Of a DNA stretch of 64,000 bases, positions 56,361 through 64,000 are shown one piece after another. Each line of letters starts with the position of its first letter. Positions within the stretch are counted from its first letter, which is position 1. Under the pieces are notes generated by a model, which did no database searches, had not been told where the DNA came from, and saw nothing but the letters and a program-made list of their open reading frames with translations. Location of the stretch: NCBI GenBank assembly GCA_913056175.1, contig CAJXLM010000001.1, positions 1-64,000 on the forward strand. The letters are read 5' to 3'. This stretch comes from an uncultured Opitutia bacterium (GTDB lineage Bacteria; Verrucomicrobiota; Verrucomicrobiia; Opitutales; Puniceicoccaceae). Made by a program: the position numbers and the translations under genes.

Positions 56361-57218
56361 ATGCACTTGCCAGCCATCGCCTACGTCTCCCTGAGCAACC
56401 TCGACAACCTCCTCGCGGACTGGGCCCTGCGGCTCCTCTTCGCGATCCTCATCCTCGTGGCCGGGCAGCTCCTCGCCCGCTTCGCCGGCCGCGTCCTCGA
56501 CCGCGTCCTCGGCAGCCGCAAGGTGGACCCCTCCCTGATCCGCTTCGCCGGGAGCCTCCTCTACTTCGGGATCATGGCCGTCGCGGGGATCGCCGCCCTC
56601 GGCAAGATCGGCATCCCCGTGGGCTCCCTGGTCGCCCTGCTCGCCGCCGCCGGCCTCGCCATCGGCCTGGCCCTGCAGGGCACCCTCTCCCACCTTGCCG
56701 CCGGGGTGATGATCCTCCTCTTCCGGCCCTTCCGGGCCGGAGACGTCATCGACGGGGCCGGGGTCATGGGCACGGTGAAGGGCACGGACCTCATGACCAC
56801 GGAGCTGGAGAGTTTCGACGGCAAGAAGATCCTCGTCCCGAACGGGCGCTTCATCGAGGGGGTGATCACGAACATCAACGCCTACGCCAGCCGGCGCGTC
56901 GACCTCGAGGTCTCCGTCTCCTATGCGGACGACGTGGAGCGGGCCCGCGCGGTCATTCTCGGTCTCTTCGAGGGGGACGAGCGGATCCTCGGGGATCCCG
57001 CCCCGTCCGTTGTCATCACCGGCTTTGGGGACAGCGGGGTCAACCTCGTCGCGCGCCCTTGGGTCGCCCCGGACCAGTGGTGGACGGTCCTCACCGAGTA
57101 CCGGGAGAAGGTCAAGACGGCCTTCGCCGAGAACGGGATCCAGATCCCCTTCCCGCAGCGGGAGATCCGGATGCTGCCGCCCGCCGGCGAATCCGCGGAC
57201 ACCCCGGCCGCTTCCTGA
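56361..57218 (+). CDS. Small-conductance mechanosensitive channel (MscS family)
   Basis: The 285-residue protein has three membrane helices: the pore helix region is VGSLVALLAAAGLAIGLALQ and GTLSHLAAGVMILLFRPF, and the beta domain follows with GTVKGTDLMTTELESFDGKK and VPNGRFIEGVITNINAY. The C-terminal domain ends with a polar tail. It opens under membrane tension to protect against osmotic downshock. Length and layout match E. coli MscS. Confidence 0.94.
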   Translation: MHLPAIAYVSLSNLDNLLADWALRLLFAILILVAGQLLARFAGRVLDRVLGSRKVDPSLIRFAGSLLYFGIMAVAGIAALGKIGIPVGSLVALLAAAGLAIGLALQGTLSHLAAGVMILLFRPFRAGDVIDGAGVMGTVKGTDLMTTELESFDGKKILVPNGRFIEGVITNINAYASRRVDLEVSVSYADDVERARAVILGLFEGDERILGDPAPSVVITGFGDSGVNLVARPWVAPDQWWTVLTEYREKVKTAFAENGIQIPFPQREIRMLPPAGESADTPAAS

Positions 57219-57272
57219 GGCGATCCTTTCCTTGACCCTTCCCACCCACTCCCCCCCGGTCCGGCGGTTTCC

Positions 57273-60200
57273 GTGAAGCCGGCCGTCTTTCCCGGCCGCC
57301 TCCGCCGCTCCACCGGAGTCGTGGAGCCCGCGCGGGCGGCCCTCGCCTGCGACTGGCTCGGCGCGACCGGCCTGCCCTGCGCCCTGCTCGTCGGGAAGGA
57401 TCTCCGCGAGGTTCGCCAGCGCCTGGCCGAGCTGGAAGTCCACGCGACCCTCGCCGACCACCCCCTCGATACCCTCCTGCTCCCGCCCCCTCCCGGAGAG
57501 GAGGGCGAGGAGGCGGAGGGGGTCCCCCGCCGGGAGAACGCCTGGGACCGCGCGGCCGTTCTCGAGGCTCTCCTCGCAGCGGGGGGAAGCCCGCCGCGCC
57601 CGCTGGTGGTGGGGGTGAGTCCGGCCTCCCTCCTCGCCCCGGTTCCCCCACGGACTTCCCTCGAGGAGCGCGCCCTGCGGCTGCGGGTGGGGGAAGAGGT
57701 CGGTCGCGAGGAACTCGCCCGCCGTCTCGCCGAGGACCTCGGCTACGACCACGAGGCGGTCTGCGAAGGACCCGGAGAATTCGCGGTGCGCGGCAACCTC
57801 CTCGATGTCTACCCGCTCCAGGCAGACGCCCCCGTCCGCCTCGATTTCTTCGGGGACGAGGTGGAGGCCCTGCGTACCTTCGATCCGGCCACCCAGCGCA
57901 CCACCGGCTCCCTCTCCTCCCTCCGCCTGCATCCCGCCCGGCCCGCCGCCGGGACCTCCGCCGCCCACGCGGAGAGGGCCTCCCTCGCCGAGTACCTCGA
58001 CTTTCCCTGCGGCTGGATCTTCGAGGAGCCGGAGCAACTCCGGGACGAGAATCCCGGCTTCTTCGAGCAACCGGAACGGGCCGGCCGCGGGGAGGCCTCG
58101 CTCCGCCCCCTGTTCGAGCGGCCCGCCGCCCGCGGGGACCAGGCCCTCACCCTCAGCGAGACCCCCGGCACCCTCCCGCGGGCGCGGGAGGAGGAAGCCC
58201 GCGAGGAGGACACCCGGGAGATTGCCAACCTCCGCGAGCCGGAAGTCCGCCCCGGCGGGGCCGATCCGCGGGCCGCCATCGGCGAGGCCCGGCTCTCGCG
58301 ACAGGAAGAGGCCCGGCGGGCCCTGCTCCGCCGGGCCCTCGAGGAGCAGGGCCGGGGGACCTCGGTGACCGTCGTCCTGCCCGCCGAGCAGGAGGAGGCC
58401 CGCCTCCGCGAGTGGTGGGACGAGCAACCGGGACTGGCCGGCCGTCCCGTGTCCTGGCTCCGGGGAGAGCTTTCCCGGGGCGTCTGGCTGCCGCGGGCGG
58501 ATCCACCACGGATCCTCCTCACCGATGCGGAGCTCTTCGGCCGGGAGGGGCGCACGCTCGCCGGGAGCCGGGCCACCCGCGCCCTGCCCACCCACTCCGG
58601 CGTGGACGATTCGCTCGACTTCGCCGAACTCGTGGAGGGCGACCTCCTCGTCCATCTCTCCCACGGGATCTGCCGTTTCCGCGGGATCAGCGAGGTGGAG
58701 GTGGAGGGCGAGCGCCGGGAAATCATTCGGCTCGAGTTCGCCGACGAGATCCAACTGCAGGTCCCGGTGACCGAGGCGCACCTTCTCACCCGCTACGTGG
58801 GCCTGCGCAAGGGCCGACCGCGGCTCGGCAAGCCGGGCTCCGGCGCTTGGGAGCGGGCCCGCCAGTCCGCGGAGAGCTCCACCCTCGACCTCGCCGCCCG
58901 CCTCCTCCAGCTGCAGGCCCGGCGCCTGTCCTCCCCGGGGCACGCCTTCGCGCCCGACCAGCCCTGGCAGGACGACCTCGAGGCCTCCTTCCCCCATCCG
59001 GAAACCCCGGACCAGCTGGCCGCCCTCCGGCAGATCAAGGCGGACATGGAGGCGCCCCGCCCGATGGACCGCCTCCTCTGCGGGGATGTCGGCTTCGGCA
59101 AGACGGAGGTCGCCCTCCGGGCCGTCTTCAAGGCCGTCCTCGACGGCAAGCAGGTCGCGATCCTCGTCCCGACCACGGTCCTCTGCCAGCAGCACTTCCA
59201 GACCTTCCGGGAACGCTTTGCCCCCTTCCCCGTGCGGGTGGAATCCCTCAACCGCCTGCGGTCCGGGCGCGACCAGACGGAGATCCGCCGGCAGCTCCGC
59301 GAGGGAGGCATCGATGTGGTCGTGGGTACCCACAGCCTCCTCAGCCGCTCCGTCCGCTTTCGCGACCTCGGCCTGCTCGTCATCGACGAGGAACACCGCT
59401 TCGGGGTCCGCCAGAAGGAGCGCCTCAAGGAGTTCCGCACCGAGGTCGACGTCCTCTCCATGTCGGCCACCCCGATCCCCCGCAGTCTCTACCTCGCCCT
59501 CTCCGGGGCCCGTGAGCTCAGCGTCATCGAGACCCCGCCCCGCGACCGTCGGCCGGTGGAGACCCTCGTGCGGCCCTATTCCGAGGAAATCATCCGCTCG
59601 GCGATCGACTACGAGATCGGGCGCGGCGGCCAGGTCTTCTACCTGCACAACCGCATCGACACCCTCCCGGCGGTGGAGAAAACCCTGCGGGAGCTCTTCC
59701 CCCACCTGCGGGTCGGGGTCGGCCACGGGCAGATGGAGGGGGACGCGCTCGAGCGGACCATGACCGATTTCGTCGCCGGCAAGTACGACCTCCTCCTCTG
59801 CACCACCATCATCGAGAGCGGGCTCGACATCCCCAACTGCAACACCCTGCTCATCGAGGGGGCCGACCGCTTCGGGCTCTCCCAGCTCTACCAGATCCGC
59901 GGCCGGGTGGGCCGTTTCAACCGGCAGGCCTACGCCTACCTTCTCCTCCACCGGCACGGCGGGCTTCTCGACACCGCCCGCAAGCGTCTCTCCGCGATCC
60001 GGCAGTACCGCCAGCTCGGGGCCGGCTACCGCATCGCCCTGCGCGACCTCGAGCTGCGGGGAGCCGGGAACCTCATCGGGTCGGAGCAGAGCGGGGAAAT
60101 CGCCGGGGTCGGCTTCGACTTGTATTGCCAGCTCCTCCGGCAGAGCGTCGCCCGCCTGAAGGGGGAGGAGGTCGCCTCTCACGTGCGGGCCGAGGTCCAG

Positions 60201-60665
60201 CTCGATTTCGTCCGCAAGGGGACCGGCGCCCGCGCGGAGACCGCCCGCCGCCGCGACGGCTACGGGGCCCTCCGCGAGCTCGAGCAGGCCCCGGGCCGCC
60301 TGCGGCCGGTCCCCGCCGAGCTTCCCGCCGACTACCTGCCGGAATCCCGCCTGCGGCTGGAGCTGTACCGCCGCCTCGGCATGGCCGCCACCCGGGAGGA
60401 AGTCGACCGGATCGGCGAGGAGATGGAGGACCGCTTCGGCCCCCCGCCCCCCCCGGCCACCCGGCTGCTCGAGCTGTCCCGGATCCGGGTGGAGGCCGAG
60501 CACCGGGGGATCGACCGGGTGGAGAGCGAGGGTCCCCTCCTCCGGCTGCGCCGGGCCGGCACCACCGACCAGTACTGGAAACAGGGATCGCGCTTTCCCC
60601 GCTTGACCGCCGGAAACGCCGATCGCAGATTGACCGAGATCCGCAGGATCCTCGCCCGCCCATGA
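57273..60665 (+). CDS. mfd: Transcription-repair coupling factor Mfd
   Basis: The 1130-residue translocase removes stalled RNA polymerase and brings in UvrA. The N-terminal part is UvrB-like (EFAVRGNLLDVYPLQADAPV then RLDFFGDEVEALRTFD). The RNA polymerase-binding domain contains EGDLLVHLSHGICRFRGI. The helicase part has GDVGFGKTEVALRAVFKAVL, LLVIDEEHRFG, and the late YQIRGRVGRFNRQAYAYL. The TRCF-specific C-terminal domain follows. Start GTG 57273. It overlaps the SurA-like gene by four bases. Its repair partners uvrA and uvrB are also in this window. Confidence 0.97.
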   Translation: MKPAVFPGRLRRSTGVVEPARAALACDWLGATGLPCALLVGKDLREVRQRLAELEVHATLADHPLDTLLLPPPPGEEGEEAEGVPRRENAWDRAAVLEALLAAGGSPPRPLVVGVSPASLLAPVPPRTSLEERALRLRVGEEVGREELARRLAEDLGYDHEAVCEGPGEFAVRGNLLDVYPLQADAPVRLDFFGDEVEALRTFDPATQRTTGSLSSLRLHPARPAAGTSAAHAERASLAEYLDFPCGWIFEEPEQLRDENPGFFEQPERAGRGEASLRPLFERPAARGDQALTLSETPGTLPRAREEEAREEDTREIANLREPEVRPGGADPRAAIGEARLSRQEEARRALLRRALEEQGRGTSVTVVLPAEQEEARLREWWDEQPGLAGRPVSWLRGELSRGVWLPRADPPRILLTDAELFGREGRTLAGSRATRALPTHSGVDDSLDFAELVEGDLLVHLSHGICRFRGISEVEVEGERREIIRLEFADEIQLQVPVTEAHLLTRYVGLRKGRPRLGKPGSGAWERARQSAESSTLDLAARLLQLQARRLSSPGHAFAPDQPWQDDLEASFPHPETPDQLAALRQIKADMEAPRPMDRLLCGDVGFGKTEVALRAVFKAVLDGKQVAILVPTTVLCQQHFQTFRERFAPFPVRVESLNRLRSGRDQTEIRRQLREGGIDVVVGTHSLLSRSVRFRDLGLLVIDEEHRFGVRQKERLKEFRTEVDVLSMSATPIPRSLYLALSGARELSVIETPPRDRRPVETLVRPYSEEIIRSAIDYEIGRGGQVFYLHNRIDTLPAVEKTLRELFPHLRVGVGHGQMEGDALERTMTDFVAGKYDLLLCTTIIESGLDIPNCNTLLIEGADRFGLSQLYQIRGRVGRFNRQAYAYLLLHRHGGLLDTARKRLSAIRQYRQLGAGYRIALRDLELRGAGNLIGSEQSGEIAGVGFDLYCQLLRQSVARLKGEEVASHVRAEVQLDFVRKGTGARAETARRRDGYGALRELEQAPGRLRPVPAELPADYLPESRLRLELYRRLGMAATREEVDRIGEEMEDRFGPPPPPATRLLELSRIRVEAEHRGIDRVESEGPLLRLRRAGTTDQYWKQGSRFPRLTAGNADRRLTEIRRILARP

Positions 60666-61639
60666 AGAGAATAGTACGGTTCCTCCTCCCGGCGGTCCTC
60701 CTCGCCCTGCTCGCCCCACTGGTCCTCGCCCAGTCCGGGAGCGGGGTGCAGATGGACCCGAACCGGTCGAACCGCGTTGCCGCGCGCGTGGAAGGCCAGA
60801 TCATCACGACCGAGGAAATCCGGCGGGAGATGGCTCCCCTCATCCCCCAGGTCCTTCGCAACGCGACCACCGTGGAGGACCGGAACCGCGCCCTCCGCCA
60901 GCTGGAACGGACCGTCCTCGAGAACATGATCAACCGCATCCTCATGCTCAAGGAGTTCGGCAAGGACGGGAAACGGGAGATCCCCCAGTCCGTCATCGAG
61001 AACCGGCTCAAGGACATCATCGAGCAGGACTTCAACGGCGAGCGGGAGCGCTACCTCGCCTACCTGCAGAGCCGTGGCCAGACCGTGGAGGAATTCCGGG
61101 AGGACATCCGCGAGGAACTGATCATCAATTTCATGCAGGGCCGCATGCGGCGGAGCCAGGCGGAAGTCAGCCCGGAGCGGATCCTCGAGTACTACCGACA
61201 GAACCAGGACGAGTTTCGCCAGGAGGCCCAGGTCCGGCTGCTGCAGATCGTTCTCCCCGCCGGCGAGGAAGTGCTCGCCGCGGAACTGCGCGAGCGCATT
61301 CTCGCCGGGGAGCCCTTTCGCGAGGTGGCGGCGGAGGCCTACCGCGACCAGCCGAACGCCCCGGCGGTCTCCCAGGGCTGGGTCCGCCGGGAGGATCTGC
61401 GCGGGGAGCTGGCCGAGGCGGCCTTTGCCCTCGGGCCCGGGGAGGTCAGCGAGGTGATCGTCCTCGGGGACTTCGCCTTCGTCCTCGGGGTCGAGGGCGT
61501 GCGCGAACCCGGGGTGCTTCCCCTCGCCGAGGTCCGCGAGGAAATCGAGGAAATCCTCTCCCAGCGACTCTCCCGCGAGGCCCAGCAAAGGTGGCTGGAG
61601 CGCCTCCGGGAGAAGGCCTTCATCGAGTACTATAGCTAA
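60662..61639 (+). CDS. SurA-like periplasmic chaperone / peptidyl-prolyl isomerase
   Basis: The 325-residue protein has a signal peptide (MKRIVRFLLPAVLLALLAPL, cut after LAQ). A SurA N-terminal-type helical domain follows at residues 40-190 and includes a GQIITTEEIRREM opening. One parvulin-like domain, VRLLQIVLPAGEEVLAAELR to FAFVLGVEGVRE, comes last. It probably helps outer-membrane proteins fold. It overlaps the mfd stop by four bases. Only one isomerase domain is visible, against two in E. coli SurA. Confidence 0.85.
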   Translation: MKRIVRFLLPAVLLALLAPLVLAQSGSGVQMDPNRSNRVAARVEGQIITTEEIRREMAPLIPQVLRNATTVEDRNRALRQLERTVLENMINRILMLKEFGKDGKREIPQSVIENRLKDIIEQDFNGERERYLAYLQSRGQTVEEFREDIREELIINFMQGRMRRSQAEVSPERILEYYRQNQDEFRQEAQVRLLQIVLPAGEEVLAAELRERILAGEPFREVAAEAYRDQPNAPAVSQGWVRREDLRGELAEAAFALGPGEVSEVIVLGDFAFVLGVEGVREPGVLPLAEVREEIEEILSQRLSREAQQRWLERLREKAFIEYYS

Positions 61640-61662
61640 CCGCGGTCGACGGGTACGGTACC

Positions 61663-62436
61663 ATGGAGGTCCTCATGGAACGACTCCAGGGCCTCCCCCC
61701 GGAGGTCCTTTGGCTGGGACTGCTCGCCGTCGCTTTCGGGTCCATCCTCGCCCTCCACCGCTGGGCGGGTCGGGCCGGGCTCTACCTCTACATGGCCATC
61801 GCCATCATCGGGGGGAACCTCCAGGTCCTCAAGGTCACCCAGTTCTCCGTCTTCCCGGACCCGGTAGCCCTCGGCACCATCCTCTTCTCGACGACCTTTC
61901 TCTGCACCGACATCCTCGCCGAGTACCACGGGGCGAGGTACGCCCGCAAGGGGGTCCTCCTCGGGTTCACTGGCCTCGTCCTCTTCAACCTCTTTCTCTT
62001 CGCGGCCCTCTCCTTCCGCCCGATCGAGGCGGCCGGGGATCCCTTCACCGAGCGGGCCGCCGCCCTGCAGGGGCACCTCGAGGCGGTCTTCCTCCCCGCC
62101 CCGGCCATCCTCGTGGCCTCCTTGTGTGCCTACCTCGTCAGCCAGTTCAATGACATCTGGATTTTCGGCCGGATCCGCGCGGCCACCCGCGGACGCTTCC
62201 TCTGGCTGCGCAACAACGCCTCCACCTGGATTTCCGCCCTCGTCGACAACACGGTTTTCAGCGTGCTCGCCTTCGTGGTGCTGGCTCCGGAACCGATCGG
62301 CTGGAAGCCGCTCGTCTTCACCTACATCCTCGGGACCTACGGACTGCGGGTGACCGTGGCCCTCCTCGACAGTCCGATCGTCTACCTCGCCCGTCCCCGG
62401 CGGCGGGCGCTGCCGGCGACGGAAATGGCCGGATGA
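61663..62436 (+). CDS. Queuosine precursor transporter (YhhQ/QPTR family)
   Basis: The 257-residue membrane protein has about six hydrophobic helices and the family segments NLQVLKVTQFSVFPDPVALG, FLCTDILAEYHGARYARKG, the YLVSQFNDIWIFGRI segment and RNNASTWISALVDNTVFSVL. YhhQ-type proteins import preQ0/preQ1. It overlaps tgt by four bases (ATGA), so the transporter and the tRNA-modifying enzyme are co-translated. No queC, queD, queE or queF is here, so the cell may rely on imported precursor. Confidence 0.93.
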   Translation: MEVLMERLQGLPPEVLWLGLLAVAFGSILALHRWAGRAGLYLYMAIAIIGGNLQVLKVTQFSVFPDPVALGTILFSTTFLCTDILAEYHGARYARKGVLLGFTGLVLFNLFLFAALSFRPIEAAGDPFTERAAALQGHLEAVFLPAPAILVASLCAYLVSQFNDIWIFGRIRAATRGRFLWLRNNASTWISALVDNTVFSVLAFVVLAPEPIGWKPLVFTYILGTYGLRVTVALLDSPIVYLARPRRRALPATEMAG

Positions 62437-63623
62437 GCGCGGACGACGGGCTTTCCTTTGCCACGACCGCGGAGTGCGGGCGCAGCGGCGCCCGCTGCGG
62501 ACGGCTCCGCACACCCCACGGCACCGTGGAGACCCCGGTCTTCGTCCCCTGCGCCACCCGCGGCGCCCTCAAGGGGATCACCGCCGAACAGGCTGCGGCC
62601 ACGGGGGCCCAGATGCTCCTGGCCAACACCTACCACCTCTTCCTCCAGCCGGGCCCGGAGGCGGTCGCTGCCCGCGGCGGTCTCCACCGCTTCATGAACT
62701 GGCCGCGCCCCCTCCTCACCGACTCGGGAGGCTTCCAGATCTTCAGCTTCGGGCATGGTTCGGTGGCGGATGAGATCAAGGGGCGCCGCAAGCAGCGGCA
62801 GTCCCCGGCCGCCGTCGAGCTCACCGAGGAGGGAGCCGCCTTCCGCTCCTACGTGGATGGCCGCCGGGTCTTCCTCAGCCCGGAGGGCGCCGTCGAGGCC
62901 CAGCAGAGGATCGGGGCGGACCTCATCGTGGTGCTGGACGAGTGCACCCCCTACCACGTCGACCGCGAGTACACCGCCCGGTCCATGGAGCGCAGCCACC
63001 GCTGGGGGTTGCGTGGGCTGGAGCGCTTCCGGGAAACGGACGACGGCCGCCAGGGGCTCTACGGGATCGTCCAGGGCGGGGTCTACGAGGACCTGCGGGC
63101 GGAGAGCAGCGCTTTCGTAGCCGGGCAACCCTTCTTCGGGCAGGCCATCGGGGGTTCCCTCGGCAGCGATCCGGCCCAGATGGAGGAAGTGGTCGCATGG
63201 TCGCGGGCGGGACTGCCTCGGGAACGCCCCACCCATCTCCTCGGCATCGGGGGCATCCGCGACCTCTGGCGCAATGCCGCCCACGGCATCGACAGCTTCG
63301 ACTGCGTCCACCCCACCCGACTCGCCCGCCACGGCGGTGCCCTCTGCGTGCCGGGAGAGAACGGGGGGCAGGAGCACCTCAACCTGCGCAACGCCCGCTT
63401 CCGCGACGATCCCCGCCCCCTCGACGAGCGCGTGCCCCACCCGGCCTCCCGCGAGTACTCCCGCGCCTACCTCCACTACCTGGTGCGGGCGGGCGAGAGT
63501 CTCGGGGGACAATTGCTCGCCCTGCACAACCTCGCCTTTCTCGCCTGGATGATGGAACGGCTCCGCGAGAGTATCCGCGAGGGGCGCTTCCCCGAGGAGG
63601 CCGGGAACTGGACGGGCGCTTGA
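62433..63623 (+). CDS. tgt: Queuine tRNA-ribosyltransferase, zinc cysteines replaced
   Basis: The 396-residue enzyme exchanges guanine 34 of GUN-anticodon tRNAs for preQ1. It keeps TPVFVPCATRGALKGITAEQ, LANTYHLFLQPGPE, LLTDSGGFQIFSFGHG with the catalytic Asp, YGIVQGG, and IDSFDCVHPTR with the nucleophilic Asp near residue 290. Where E. coli has CDCYTC (three zinc cysteines) just before NYSRAYL, this protein reads VPHPAS before REYSRAYL. An insertion near residue 115 (VADEIKGRRKQRQ) separates two conserved segments. The open frame is intact and the transporter gene overlaps it, so it is probably functional. A histidine in the altered loop could partly replace a cysteine. Confidence 0.93.
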   Translation: MSADDGLSFATTAECGRSGARCGRLRTPHGTVETPVFVPCATRGALKGITAEQAAATGAQMLLANTYHLFLQPGPEAVAARGGLHRFMNWPRPLLTDSGGFQIFSFGHGSVADEIKGRRKQRQSPAAVELTEEGAAFRSYVDGRRVFLSPEGAVEAQQRIGADLIVVLDECTPYHVDREYTARSMERSHRWGLRGLERFRETDDGRQGLYGIVQGGVYEDLRAESSAFVAGQPFFGQAIGGSLGSDPAQMEEVVAWSRAGLPRERPTHLLGIGGIRDLWRNAAHGIDSFDCVHPTRLARHGGALCVPGENGGQEHLNLRNARFRDDPRPLDERVPHPASREYSRAYLHYLVRAGESLGGQLLALHNLAFLAWMMERLRESIREGRFPEEAGNWTGA

Positions 63624-63693
63624 GGCGGCCCCCACCGCGCCTCCCAAAGAAAGCCTTTACCTGCCCGGAGGATTTTGTCACCTTTCGGTCTCG

Positions 63694-64000
63694 ATGGATC
63701 TCCCCCAACGCCCCTGGCCCCTTCTGGTGGGCCTCCTGCTGGCCCTCTTCCTTTTCGGATGCCAGAACCGCGGGGGACCCACCCCGGACGCCACCGTGCT
63801 CGGTCCCTCCGAGGATCGCTTTGACCTCGTCGGGGATGGGGAAGCCTTCCCGCTGGTCGAGGAGGAGATCTACGGCGAACTGGAGGAGGAGGGTCTCTTC
63901 GCCCGCGACGAGAATTTCAACATCCTCGAGGGAGAGCAGATCCGGGGGGAGCTGCCGGTGGTCTACTTCGACTTCGACCAGAGCTTCATCCGCCCCTCCG
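63694..64000 (+). CDS. Pal-type OmpA-domain lipoprotein (cut by the right edge)
   Basis: The frame starts at ATG 63694 and continues past the window end; 102 residues are visible. A lipoprotein signal peptide (hydrophobic WPLLVGLLLALFLFGC) ends in a lipobox with cysteine at residue 23. An acidic linker of about 60 residues follows. Then VVYFDFDQSFIRPS begins, the first strand of the OmpA/Pal peptidoglycan-binding domain. Such proteins tether the outer membrane to the cell wall. Its place downstream of tgt may reflect a tol-pal cluster beyond the window, which cannot be seen. Confidence 0.85.
   Translation, partial: MDLPQRPWPLLVGLLLALFLFGCQNRGGPTPDATVLGPSEDRFDLVGDGEAFPLVEEEIYGELEEEGLFARDENFNILEGEQIRGELPVVYFDFDQSFIRPS

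Noticed and set aside
54129-60719. A 2196-codon open frame on the minus strand
   Set aside because: It is antisense to rny end, both permeases, mscS and mfd, whose products have clear motifs. Its Gly/Glu/Ala-rich translation has no domain and results from the third-position GC bias.
63622-63643. Terminator after tgt
   Set aside because: GAGGCG and CGCCTC can pair, but no T run follows and the stem is short, so I did not list it as a feature.

Overview
This window is very GC-rich DNA with a strong bias for C or G at third codon positions. Antisense frames therefore stay open for thousands of bases and mislead. The gene content suggests a Gram-negative, respiring, non-photosynthetic bacterium: complex I, a 2-oxoglutarate dehydrogenase, Mpl, a SurA-like chaperone and a Pal-type lipoprotein. 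A double-length UvrA with four ATPase domains, an arrangement I know from Chlamydiae and their relatives, points to the PVC group. My best guess is Verrucomicrobiota (Opitutae-like), inferred from gene content only.

Layout. 1-0.8 kb: the end of a transposase-like gene that runs off the left edge, then a gene-free stretch. 0.8-5.5 kb (minus): rplY-pth-rpsF-ssb-rplI-dnaB followed by a small RRM RNA-binding gene with its own terminator. 5.6-8.6 kb (plus): 3-methyladenine glycosylase, an MBL-fold hydrolase, ribD and an ITPase. 8.7-12.1 kb (plus): a TPP riboswitch and a thiamine operon (PurM/HypE-type kinase candidate, thiE, thiD, tenA). 12.2-27.6 kb (minus): mpl and a nuoBCDEFGHIJKLMN cluster with no nuoA. 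27.8-34.9 kb (plus): double uvrA and eno. 34.9-36.6 kb: a foreign-looking patch with a truncated methylguanine methyltransferase remnant, a nucleoside deaminase and about 1 kb without a gene. 36.6-41.2 kb (minus): sucB, sucA, fmdB. 41.2-43.2 kb (plus): polyprenyl synthase and dinB. 43.25-44.54 kb: a palindrome-bounded element with a second transposase-like gene. 44.6-46.6 kb (minus): uvrB. 46.8-52.4 kb: DJ-1 protein, flavoprotein disulfide reductase, alpha/beta hydrolase, AlaX, tRNA-Leu(CAG), an unknown protein and aroC. 52.6-64 kb (plus): SRP RNA, rny, two peptide-type ABC permeases, mscS, mfd, a SurA-like chaperone, a queuosine-precursor transporter, tgt, and a Pal-type lipoprotein cut by the right edge.

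How the genes work together. Three genes give the core of nucleotide excision repair (double uvrA, uvrB, mfd), with dinB and an alkyl-base glycosylase nearby. The nuo cluster and sucAB feed electrons from central carbon metabolism into respiration. The thiamine genes form one riboswitch-controlled salvage and assembly unit. The transporter and tgt form a queuosine salvage pair.

The most unusual points are these: (a) two transposase-like (RAYT) paralogues that have lost the HUH histidines, the complete one also lacking the catalytic tyrosine, with matching leaders, one copy being bounded by GTGTC-A/T-GAC-AC palindromes; (b) a Tgt in which all three zinc-binding cysteines are replaced; (c) a HypE/PurM-like protein under a TPP riboswitch where ThiL would be expected; (d) the four-ATPase UvrA with specific motif changes; (e) a methyltransferase remnant abutting the eno stop codon.
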